Shown here piece by piece: positions 33,665-39,208 of a stretch of 41,433 bases of DNA (the first letter of the stretch is position 1; every line of letters begins with the position of its first letter). A program made the translations under genes and the position numbers. The DNA is from a virus: the IMG/VR virus record IMGVR_UViG_3300048839_000432, positions 1-41,433 of that record, one strand, 5' to 3'. Below the pieces are notes generated by a model that saw only the letters and a program-made list of their open reading frames with translations, was not told where the DNA came from and made no database searches.

Positions 33665-33852
33665 AACGGACAATAATCTTTTGAATTATAATATGTTTCT
33701 TTTTCAATTAATTTCTTCAAATCTTTGGTTATTTTCTCTCGAAAAGCTGCACGAATAAAACTATGAGGTTTTATTTTTATTTTTTTTAGTTCATTAAATA
33801 ATTCCAAATCTTTATCCGAAAATCGAATAGTTACTACTTTTGTTAATGCCAT
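33661..33852 (-). CDS. Ribbon-helix-helix (CopG-like) regulator, 63 aa
   Basis: Begins MALTKVVTIRFSDKDLELF with the strand VVTIRF then helices to about residue 45, the RHH shape. Convergent with the spanin gene (they meet at 33661-33664). It has its own host-type -7 box at 33885-33892, 33 bp upstream. Probably a repressor; no target found. Confidence 0.72.
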   Translation of the reverse strand: MALTKVVTIRFSDKDLELFNELKKIKIKPHSFIRAAFREKITKDLKKLIEKETYYNSKDYCPF

Positions 33853-33884
33853 AACAATAAGTGTTTTATATTAATTTTGTAATA

Positions 33885-33892
33885 CAAAAATA
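33885..33892 (-). promoter_or_regulatory. Host-type -7 box for the RHH gene
   Basis: Minus-strand TATTTTTG, upstream of ATG 33852. Confidence 0.5.
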
Positions 33893-33925
33893 GCGGATAT
33901 ACAGTAGTTATCGGCAAATGCTACA

Positions 33926-34099
33926 TTACTGCTCCGTGTTAAAATTTTCGTTAGCAGTTTTTATTTTTTGCCCACGCTCTTTAATTAACTTACGAACTTC
34001 AGTTTCGCATAAGTTTTTACGAGAACGACCTTCTTCCTTAGCAATAGCATCAAGAATATCAGTTTCGGTCTTATCCAAGTGTATTTCTATTCTTACCAT
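33926..34099 (-). CDS. Ribbon-helix-helix protein, 57 aa
   Basis: Reads MVRIEIHLDKTETDILDAIA then KEEGRSRKNLCETEVRKLI, a strand followed by two helices: a plain RHH fold. It starts inside the stop of the 115-aa gene upstream (ATGGTAA), so the two form a coupled pair in the first cassette of the right array. A tandem 11-bp repeat that could be its operator lies upstream of the pair (34474-34495). Possibly an autoregulator or antitoxin-type partner. Confidence 0.78.
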   Translation of the reverse strand: MVRIEIHLDKTETDILDAIAKEEGRSRKNLCETEVRKLIKERGQKIKTANENFNTEQ

Positions 34100-34440
34100 T
34101 GCTTTTTGTTATTTGGTTGTCTTTCGGTTCTATCAATTTGCATTTCAGAAACTTCTACAACTTTATCCGTTGGCTTCAAGTTTGCTATCTGAATGTTCCA
34201 AAGTTTGCCTGTTACTACGCATTTACATTCTGCTTTAGTTCTGTTGATTTTTACAATCTCAAACTCTTTGCAATGAACATTTGTAGAAGTTCCTACATAT
34301 TCAGCAATCATTCCTTTTGAAAGCGTTTCTTTGTTTACAAAAGCAATAGTTTGTTTTTTAAGTTTCAAAACTTCAACAAGTCTTGTGTTTAAATCTCTCA
34401 ATTCCTCGATTGATAAATTCATTAATTCTGCGTTTGTCAT
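34093..34440 (-). CDS. Cassette protein, 115 aa, partner of the RHH gene
   Basis: Helical start (MTNAELMNLSIEELRDLNTR) and a later beta/basic part (KTIAFVNKETLSKGMIAEYV and CKCVVTGKLWNIQIANLK). The second half looks like a small beta-barrel. Translationally coupled with the RHH gene. A toxin-antitoxin or regulator pair is one reading, but no toxin motif is seen. Function unknown. Confidence 0.7.
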   Translation of the reverse strand: MTNAELMNLSIEELRDLNTRLVEVLKLKKQTIAFVNKETLSKGMIAEYVGTSTNVHCKEFEIVKINRTKAECKCVVTGKLWNIQIANLKPTDKVVEVSEMQIDRTERQPNNKKQW

Positions 34441-34473
34441 TTTACTTTGTTTTTAAGTGTTACAAATAAATAT

Positions 34474-34495
34474 ACGACAAAGTTACGATAAAGTT
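34474..34495. promoter_or_regulatory. Tandem operator-like repeat
   Basis: ACGACAAAGTT and ACGATAAAGTT are directly repeated back to back, 34 bp upstream of the first cassette genes and next to a weak -7-like TTTATTTG (34463-34470, minus). Tandem direct sites are what RHH dimers bind. Confidence 0.45.
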
Positions 34496-34597
34496 TCGTA
34501 TTTCCAAAACTTTTTTGAATTATTTTCATTCCCGCCCTAAAAATAAAAACTGCTTTCGTGCTTCGTATTGAAATTCTGGTGATTAAACCGCATCAGC

Positions 34598-34729
34598 CGA
34601 TAACAGCATATTGGAGCAATAGGTGGGTTAAGTGGTAAATTGAACGGTTGTGCGTCTAATGAAGTGTATCGGTAATTTTAAGTTTCTTGTTCCAAATCCC
34701 CTACTGCTCCAATATGCAACCCGTTATAA
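34598..34729 (+). other. attC-like site 7
   Basis: R'' CGATAAC (34598-34604) pairs with cassette start 33907 (GTTATCGGC); R' GTTATAA (34723-34729). The stem GCATATTGGAGCA / TGCTCCAATATGC pairs over 13 bp, followed by TAGG / CCTA after a mismatch, with a ~90-bp loop. Confidence 0.72.
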
Positions 34730-34738
34730 AACAGTTTG

Positions 34739-34978
34739 CTAAGATTCTGCATTACCACCACAATATCCGCATTTATCACCACCTTTGTAGTGATGAGCAA
34801 AAGTTTCGCTTGAACAATCGCAAACCGATTTTATAACATCGTGTATGCGTAATTGCTGTTCCAACCACATAACATAATCATCGCTATAATAAGTATAACC
34901 ACGAGTATCATTCACCCTGTAAATAGCTTTTTCGCCTTTACTTTCTTTGTGCTTTATAAATTCTTTTATGTATTCCAT
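34739..34978 (-). CDS. Cassette protein with C-terminal zinc cluster, 79 aa
   Basis: N-terminal helical segment (MEYIKEFIKHKESKGEKAIY) and a C-terminal metal-site-like cluster: CDCSSETFAHHYKGGDKCGY then CGG (C/H ligands). The short, minus-strand gene fills the cassette from R' 34723 to the decayed site before 35021. Function unknown. Confidence 0.7.
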   Translation of the reverse strand: MEYIKEFIKHKESKGEKAIYRVNDTRGYTYYSDDYVMWLEQQLRIHDVIKSVCDCSSETFAHHYKGGDKCGYCGGNAES

Positions 34979-34987
34979 ATTTTTAGT

Positions 34988-35027
34988 TTTAAATTACGCA
35001 ACTACGCATACACGAAAAACGTTATAG
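34988..35027 (+). other. Decayed attC-like site 8
   Basis: R' GTTATAG (35021-35027) follows TACGCAACTACGCATACACG, a remnant resembling a site 1-type right arm. The R'' expected for start 34723 is missing. Confidence 0.45.
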
Positions 35028-35249
35028 GTAATTTGCCATAACATCCTGCGTTATTTGTAACATACCGTCTTTAAATATGCCTTTGCCTAAATAGTTATCT
35101 AATTCATCATAGCAGTTTCCTTCTAAATCCATTTTCACTTTTGTAATTCTGTTTGGTATTTGAACATCCGAACATTTTAAGTCGGGCAAACTACCTATAA
35201 CAGCACATTGGCTATATGCCTTTTCTTTTTTCAATTTAGTTTTTTTCAT
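35022..35249 (-). CDS. Cassette protein with attC-encoded N-terminus, 75 aa
   Basis: ATG 35249 lies inside the hairpin of attC-like site 9. The first ~20 residues (MKKTKLKKEKAYSQCAVIGS) come from the site, with CAV encoded by the R'' box. The rest (QIPNRITKVKMDLEGNCYDE) is unique cargo. The stop TAA lies in R' box 35021-35027. Acidic small protein with no known fold. Confidence 0.65.
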   Translation of the reverse strand: MKKTKLKKEKAYSQCAVIGSLPDLKCSDVQIPNRITKVKMDLEGNCYDELDNYLGKGIFKDGMLQITQDVMANYL

Positions 35250-35317
35250 AATTATTGTTTTTAGTGTTTCAAATTATCTTTTCGTTAGGCACATCGCCAA
35301 TCTGCAAACCGTTAGGC
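35195..35317 (+). other. attC-like site 9
   Basis: R'' CTATAAC (35195-35201) is complementary to the cassette start at 35021; R' GTTAGGC (35311-35317). Arms GCACATTGGC / GCCAATCTGC pair with one offset. The loop includes the ATG of the 75-aa gene. A second GTTAGGC lies at 35284-35290. Confidence 0.68.
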
Positions 35318-35323
35318 GTAATA

Positions 35324-35611
35324 TTAAAACTCATCCCGAAGAACCTTTTGAGTGATAACATGACCAACTACTTGGTATATGTGCCCTAACTTGCAATATA
35401 TATCATCGTCTTTGATATTTTCGTGGTTAATCAACCTTACAACTTCTTCGCTGTAAACTCTGTCTTTTGTGTGTCTTGTACTTGTTTCTTTCAAAACTAA
35501 ACGTAGTTGGTCATTTGTGTAATCATCTAATAACACCTGAGCAATACTACGCCTAACAGCACCTATACCCAATTGGGCAGATTCTTGATTATTTAAATTT
35601 TCGTGTTCCAT
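35324..35611 (-). CDS. Cassette protein with attC-encoded N-terminus, 95 aa
   Basis: ATG 35611 is in the loop of site 10. The leader MEHENLNNQESAQLGIGAVR shows the recurrent 'L.N.E.(S/A)Q...GAV' pattern (compare MDNLNDKLSNEEQSQ at 38582). Unique part: helical, with a DDIYCKLGHIYQVVGHVI segment. It is the only gene between cassette start 35311 and R'' 35557. No function assigned. Confidence 0.68.
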   Translation of the reverse strand: MEHENLNNQESAQLGIGAVRRSIAQVLLDDYTNDQLRLVLKETSTRHTKDRVYSEEVVRLINHENIKDDDIYCKLGHIYQVVGHVITQKVLRDEF

Positions 35612-35683
35612 TGTTACTTTATTTTAAGTTGATAATTTTGTGTTTCAAATTGCCCAACTGGGCATAGCTGCGACACGTTATGC
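35551..35683 (+). other. attC-like site 10
   Basis: R'' GCCTAAC (35551-35557) complements the cassette start at 35311 (14/15 with A/C at position 11); R' GTTATGC (35677-35683). Arms around AGCACCTATACCCAATTGGG and CCCAACTGGGCATAGCTGC pair imperfectly. Start codon 35611 lies in the loop. Confidence 0.72.
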
Positions 35684-35689
35684 AACAGC

Positions 35690-36346
35690 TTAAAGAAGTC
35701 TCTGCAAGTTCGATTTGTTGTGAATAATAGTGAACTTTTGCAACTCCGAAACCAATTGTAAAACCTTTTCTTTTGTTGGTTCAGGTAGGTTGTTTCGTCC
35801 GCTATCAGCTCCGATATTCACTTGTTCAGGATTGCACTGTTTAAGCAAATCAACCATTGTGTTTAAATCAAAATCTAAAATCGGTTCAATGGTTACAAAT
35901 GTTTCAAATCCACAATCCGAAAGCATTTTCATATATTTTGCACGTTCGTAAGGTTTTGGGCTGTTTGCCATTATTTCGCTGTAAAACCTATCGCTTTCTA
36001 TTGTTGTGCAAATAACAGATTTAGGCAATTTAAAACTTAGTATTCGTTTTGGGTTCTTAGTCTGAAATAGGTATTTGTTATCAAACTTTTGGCAATATTC
36101 CAAAGTCTTATTTATCCATTCATCAGGTATGTTTTCGGCAAACATATCACAACTCGAACCAACGAAAATAAAATTTCCAGTTCCTAAATCTGTTTTCAAT
36201 TCTTTAGCATCAAAACGAACCTTATTGAGTTTGCCCCATCGCTTCATGTAGCAGTAAGAACAATCATGGTAGCATTCGCCTTTAATCGTGTTCCAAGTGT
36301 GAGTTATAAACTCATACATATTTCCTTTACTCAAATTTAATCCCAT
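35690..36346 (-). CDS. Radical SAM, DUF5131-like (phage Gp37/Gp68-like) protein, 218 aa
   Basis: ATG 36346 (MGLNLSKGNMYEF) is preferred; a longer in-frame ATG at 36415 would begin inside attC-like site 11. Cysteines C25, C29 and C32 (CYHDCSYCY) form the CX3CX2C cluster for a 4Fe-4S/SAM radical centre. The family (DUF5131) is common on phages and mobile elements; its substrate is unknown. It is the only gene of its cassette, and its ends differ from the A/C-at-11 rule. Confidence 0.8.
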   Translation of the reverse strand: MGLNLSKGNMYEFITHTWNTIKGECYHDCSYCYMKRWGKLNKVRFDAKELKTDLGTGNFIFVGSSCDMFAENIPDEWINKTLEYCQKFDNKYLFQTKNPKRILSFKLPKSVICTTIESDRFYSEIMANSPKPYERAKYMKMLSDCGFETFVTIEPILDFDLNTMVDLLKQCNPEQVNIGADSGRNNLPEPTKEKVLQLVSELQKFTIIHNKSNLQRLL

Positions 36347-36384
36347 ATAGTTGTATTTTAATAATTTAACAATAAAAGCCGATT

Positions 36385-36514
36385 GCATAACACACGGTAT
36401 AAAACAGTTGGGCATCCATGGTTATTTGAGCATTTCAGCCCGTTTCAAACGTTATGGTAATTTGACAGGTCAGAGCATCGCAGCCCAACCGATTTCATGC
36501 CGTCATCGTTATGT
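36385..36514 (+). other. attC-like site 11
   Basis: R'' GCATAAC (36385-36391), complement of the start at 35677; R' GTTATGT (36508-36514). Arms with ACGGTAT...GTTGGGC and GCCCAAC...ATGCCGT pair with internal mismatches over ~20 positions. Confidence 0.7.
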
Positions 36515-36518
36515 GCAA

Positions 36519-36578
36519 GTTTAAAAAAGAAAAAAGCCACCGCTCTAAAAAAATAAATTAAATTTTTCATTTTAAAAT
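36519..36578 (+). repeat. Left copy of long inverted repeat around the MT-A70 cassette
   Basis: GTTTAAAAAAGAAAAAAG (36519-36536) and a 32-bp AT-rich stretch (36547-36578) are repeated in inverted orientation at 37374-37430. The second stretch is a perfect 32-bp match and includes the start codon of the methyltransferase on the right side. Confidence 0.7.
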
Positions 36579-36590
36579 AAAGAGGTTGCG

Positions 36591-36812
36591 TTACTCAACT
36601 ATTCTATCTTGCCTTTCACCGTAAACACGAAACCACCCCGAACCATTTTCGGAAACAAGCACCGCAGTATGTCCAGCGTATGTGCTTCCATCAGCGTAAG
36701 TAATGGATGGTGTTATTTCTTCTTTTACTTTGCCAATTTTAAAACGCATCATTATGGTATCGTCAATGTTCAGCATTTCAAAAGTTTTCCCAATTAATTT
36801 TTCTTTTTCCAT
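36591..36812 (-). CDS. Cassette protein, 73 aa, downstream of the methyltransferase
   Basis: ATG 36812 (MEKEKLIGKTFEMLN) is chosen because upstream codons run into the methyltransferase end. Small beta protein with YADGSTYAGHTAVLVSENGS near residues 38-58. It lies 11 bp after the methyltransferase stop in the same cassette, so is likely co-expressed; unknown function. Confidence 0.68.
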   Translation of the reverse strand: MEKEKLIGKTFEMLNIDDTIMMRFKIGKVKEEITPSITYADGSTYAGHTAVLVSENGSGWFRVYGERQDRIVE

Positions 36813-36823
36813 TTTGTAGTTAT

Positions 36824-37375
36824 TTAGATTGTTATTGAATTTTCTACTTCGTTCCCCCAAACACTCCACCCTTTTCTTTCACGCCTTGCAAACATTTCTA
36901 ATCTTGGTTCAGCACTTACGGTTTCAATCATATCTTGGAAAAATTCGGGCTTCGTGCTGTGGCTGTTGTGCGGTCTTTTTGTAAGCCACCAAGTGCTGTC
37001 AATCCTTTTCACTTTTGGCATCTTGCCCTTTCTTCCCAGTATCAGAAACTCGTTTGTAGGGCAATATACTCCGCCTTGCCCAAGCCCTCTCGGTGTCTTG
37101 CACCAAATCAATGTTTGGCAATATTTGAAACCCCACGCTTTCAACACTTCAAAAGCATCGGGCAAATATTTCTGTGTAGCCCATAAATAAAGTTCGCAGT
37201 TTTCATCAGCAAGTTTATTCACAGGCAATGCCTTTATTTCTTCAACGGTCATCGTTTGGTAAGGCATATCATACACCTTTGAGTTTGGTCTGCTCAGCGG
37301 ATTTGCTTTGCCCCATTTCCCGTATTGCCAAGCTGGGTCTGCAACTATTGTTTTATATTTTATCTCTGAAATCAT
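36824..37375 (-). CDS. MT-A70-family adenine methyltransferase, 183 aa
   Basis: Motif IV DPAW (13-16, family DPPW) in KTIVADPAWQYGKWG. The C-terminal half RIDSTWWLTKRPHNSHSTKP, then PRLEMFARRERKGWSVWGNE, matches MT-A70-like N6-adenine methyltransferases. Phage versions methylate DNA and protect it from restriction. A 183-aa length is normal for the phage form. The start codon lies at the edge of a 32-bp inverted repeat (37374-37405) whose other copy follows the second gene (36547-36578). Confidence 0.88.
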   Translation of the reverse strand: MISEIKYKTIVADPAWQYGKWGKANPLSRPNSKVYDMPYQTMTVEEIKALPVNKLADENCELYLWATQKYLPDAFEVLKAWGFKYCQTLIWCKTPRGLGQGGVYCPTNEFLILGRKGKMPKVKRIDSTWWLTKRPHNSHSTKPEFFQDMIETVSAEPRLEMFARRERKGWSVWGNEVENSITI

Positions 37376-37430
37376 TTTAAAATGAAAAATTTAATTTATT
37401 TTTTTCCTCCCCTTTTTTTCTTTTTTAAAC
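37374..37430 (-). repeat. Right copy of long inverted repeat around the MT-A70 cassette
   Basis: Inverted copy of 36519-36578: 37374-37405 is identical over 32 bp, and the outer A-rich stretch follows with one T more. In the cassette circle the two copies become neighbours and would extend the hairpin. Confidence 0.7.
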
Positions 37431-37435
37431 CAGAC

Positions 37436-37503
37436 ACATAACAGCACCTAAATCGCAAATTTTGTGAAAAACAAAATCAGCGTTTAGCTGCAAAACGTTA
37501 GCG
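37436..37503 (+). other. attC-like site 12 (short form)
   Basis: R'' ACATAAC (37436-37442) complements the start at 36508; R' GTTAGCG (37497-37503). Inside, CACCTAAATCGC and GCGTTTAGCTGC pair with an ATTTTGT / ACAAAAT inner helix. It has the same outer arms as site 6. Confidence 0.72.
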
Positions 37504-37719
37504 GCAAATTTTGGACAGCTCCACATATTTGAGTGTTTTATTTATTGCATCTACTACATCCATCGTATTTCTATATTCAACAGGGTCAATCATGAAAGCG
37601 GCTGTGTTAAATAAAACGGTTCGTTCATCTTCTAACCATTTCAATAAATCTGCCGCTAACATGGGGTTAGCAAAAGCTGGCTGTGCTTCGTTTGAAAGTT
37701 CCGTTTTAATTTTTGTCAT
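37498..37719 (-). CDS. Cassette protein with attC-encoded N-terminus, 73 aa
   Basis: ATG 37719 lies in the loop of site 13. The leader MTKIKTELSNEAQPAFANPM shares the SNE..QP element with the gene at 38582. It continues with helical LLKWLEDERTVLFNTAAFM. The stop TAA is in R' box 37497-37503. Unknown function. Confidence 0.65.
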   Translation of the reverse strand: MTKIKTELSNEAQPAFANPMLAADLLKWLEDERTVLFNTAAFMIDPVEYRNTMDVVDAINKTLKYVELSKICR

Positions 37720-37778
37720 TTGTTCTTCGATTTAAGTTTAGTGGAAGCCAGCCTTCGCAAAGCCCCGATACGTTAGTG
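37654..37778 (+). other. attC-like site 13
   Basis: R'' CGCTAAC (37654-37660) complements the start at 37497; R' GTTAGTG (37772-37778). Arms with ATGGGG...GCTGGCT and AGCCAGC...CCCCGAT pair. ATG 37719 is in the loop. Confidence 0.7.
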
Positions 37779-37828
37779 GCAACCGTAGGACACCCACAAT
37801 CGAGCATCCTACGAACCACAATCAACTT

Positions 37829-38047
37829 TTAAGCAGTTGCCGCTTTTACAGCCCACATTGCAGCTTCTTCGTATGAAGTTTGAGCCAATGAAGCTAAACG
37901 ACCATCCTTTGCTTTCAATTCTTCGCATAGGTTGATAAGTTCAGCAGATTTTTGCTTAATTAAAGCAACTGTGTCTGTTTGCGATGGGTTAAAGGATGTT
38001 CTTACCCTTTGTTCACCGACTGTCTGTGTTTGTTTGTCTTCTGACAT
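37829..38047 (-). CDS. acb2: Acb2/Tad1-hairpin-like anti-CBASS protein, 72 aa
   Basis: The motif VRTSFNPSQTDTVALIKQKS (15-34), with SFNPS as the FNPS core, and the C-terminal EEAAMWAVKAAT (60-71) match the Acb2/Tad1 hairpin domain. Such proteins form compact hexamers of two-helix hairpins that sequester cyclic di- and trinucleotides and so block CBASS immunity signalling. The N-terminal 12 residues are extra and polar. It is the only gene in its cassette (37772-38112), with ATG 59 bp from R''. Confidence rests on motif order, not a search. Confidence 0.82.
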   Translation of the reverse strand: MSEDKQTQTVGEQRVRTSFNPSQTDTVALIKQKSAELINLCEELKAKDGRLASLAQTSYEEAAMWAVKAATA

Positions 38048-38105
38048 AATTTAATTGTGGATTTTACAAAGCCCGTCCAAGGCATTATCGTGAGAAAACG
38101 GCAGC

Positions 38106-38205
38106 CACTAACACGGGTTTTGTGCAAGTTTTGCCATTAACATTTGTACTAAAAATTGAACTTTCTGCAAGGCAAAACCTGACACAAAGCCAGAAAACGT
38201 TAGCA
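38106..38205 (+). other. attC-like site 14
   Basis: R'' CACTAAC (38106-38112), complement of the start at 37772; R' GTTAGCA (38199-38205). Arms with ACGGGTTTTGTGC...TTTTGCC and GGCAAAA...CACAAAGCC pair over ~19 positions. Confidence 0.72.
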
Positions 38206-38211
38206 GAAAGG

Positions 38212-38424
38212 CTAAAAGACAAACGGCTTACCATCAATTTTAGCTTCACCGACACAAATATTGCAATCGCTTAATTCCAAATTGCAAAGCGGATTAGCTA
38301 TTCTTATATCGCTTCTTGCACCAAATTTATATTCTAACCACTCGACAATATCTACATCATCAGGATTGCCGTTAAAATATTCTGGAAGTTCAATTTTTAC
38401 ATCTTTTAAATTTAGTTTTGCCAT
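38212..38424 (-). CDS. Cassette protein, 70 aa
   Basis: MAKLNLKDVKIELPEYFNGN then DDVDIVEWLEYKFGARSDI and a C-terminal CNLELSDCNICVGEAKIDG. Mixed alpha/beta, acidic. The start at 38424 is outside attC-like site 15. It is the sole gene of its cassette. Function unknown. Confidence 0.7.
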   Translation of the reverse strand: MAKLNLKDVKIELPEYFNGNPDDVDIVEWLEYKFGARSDIRIANPLCNLELSDCNICVGEAKIDGKPFVF

Positions 38425-38453
38425 TGTTTTAAAGTTTGTGAGAAAAGCCCTTC

Positions 38454-38587
38454 TGCTAACACACGTTTGGCAAAATGGCGGGGTTCTCGGTTAATATTAA
38501 GTTTTCGTTTTCAATTCAAGTTTGATGCAAGGCTGACAGATTTCGTTTCCAAAGCCCGCCACTTCGCCAAGCGTGGAAACGTTATGC
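38454..38587 (+). other. attC-like site 15
   Basis: R'' TGCTAAC (38454-38460), complement of the start at 38199 (14/15); R' GTTATGC (38581-38587). Arms with TTTGGC, TGGCGGG and CCCGCCA, GCCAA pair, with a long loop between. Confidence 0.7.
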
Positions 38588-38833
38588 CCCATTGCCTTTA
38601 CGTTCCAACTTTAACATTTCAATCTTTTTGTCAATGCTATCTGTTAGCTCGTTTCGGCAATATAAATCGAAGCATAATCCAGCAATTTGTTCTTCCGTCA
38701 AGCATCGCAAAGCATTGATTAAAAGAAACGACCACATTTCTCCAGTGAATGGTTGCAACGATGGCATAACAGCACCTAAACAAGATGGCTGGCTTTGTTC
38801 TTCGTTTGAAAGTTTGTCGTTTAAATTATCCAT
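38582..38833 (-). CDS. Cassette protein with attC-encoded N-terminus, 83 aa
   Basis: ATG 38833 lies in the middle of site 16. The leader MDNLNDKLSNEEQSQPSCLG runs into GAVMPS, encoded by the R'' box, then helical cargo EMWSFLLINALRCLTEEQIA. The stop falls in the cassette start 38581. Unknown function; helical, perhaps a host-protein binder. Confidence 0.65.
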   Translation of the reverse strand: MDNLNDKLSNEEQSQPSCLGAVMPSLQPFTGEMWSFLLINALRCLTEEQIAGLCFDLYCRNELTDSIDKKIEMLKLERKGNGA

Positions 38834-38896
38834 TGTTCTTCGTATTAAGTTTCGAGGTATTAATCAGCCACCTCGTTTAGCCGCAAAACGTTACCC
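38764..38896 (+). other. attC-like site 16 (last site of the array)
   Basis: R'' GCATAAC (38764-38770) and R' GTTACCC (38890-38896). Arms AGCACCTAAACAAGATGGCTGG and CAGCCACCTCGTTTAGCCGC pair imperfectly. The stop codon of the next gene (38891-38893) falls in R'. No matching end exists to its right, so the array ends here. Confidence 0.7.
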
Positions 38897-39208
38897 AAAA
38901 TCCCTCCCGACTTCTTCTAAATACAACCAATATTCCTTTTCACTTTCGCTAAGCTCATCAAACGTGCATGGCATAAAAGAGCCGCATTTCATCTCATCAA
39001 CTTTTAGTTCTTCTTCCGTGTAGCGTGTTCGATACATTAGTAGTGGATAGTCTTTTTCGGGCTTGTTTGTTGCTTGTACGTAGAACCGCAACAGCGTAGC
39101 ATATTGAACGGTGGTAATTTTATGAGCTTCGAGAATGTCAGCACGTTGCCACCCTGCCATTATCTTACCCTTAATTGCCATTGCTATATTCAACATTTCC
39201 GCTTTCAT
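38891..39208 (-). CDS. Hypothetical protein, 105 aa
   Basis: Last gene of the leftward operon before the array. Helical throughout, with a basic N-terminal half (MKAEMLNIAMAIKGKIMAGW, KTITTVQYATLLRF) and an acidic C-terminus (DELSESEKEYWLYLEEVGRD). The N-terminal part could be an HTH-like bundle. Its stop is formed within R' box 38890. Overlaps the upstream gene by 4 bases. Confidence 0.68.
   Translation of the reverse strand: MKAEMLNIAMAIKGKIMAGWQRADILEAHKITTVQYATLLRFYVQATNKPEKDYPLLMYRTRYTEEELKVDEMKCGSFMPCTFDELSESEKEYWLYLEEVGRDFG

Larger units (their letters stand above)
33907..38896. mobile_element. Large integron-like cassette array
   Basis: Ten consecutive cassettes (starts 33907, 34723, 35021, 35311, 35677, 36508, 37497, 37772, 38199, 38581) separated by attC-like sites, ending at R' 38890. 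Nine of the ten have a recognisable complementary end. Genes are all on the minus strand. No integrase, attI or Pc-like promoter is recognisable here. Cargo: RHH pair, unknowns, radical SAM, MT-A70 methyltransferase and an Acb2-like protein. Confidence 0.75.

Noticed and set aside
36346-36415. Upstream ATG extension of the radical-SAM gene
   Set aside because: It lies inside attC-like site 11 and the extra residues do not resemble the family start MGLNLSKGNMYEF. It remains possible under the attC-start model.
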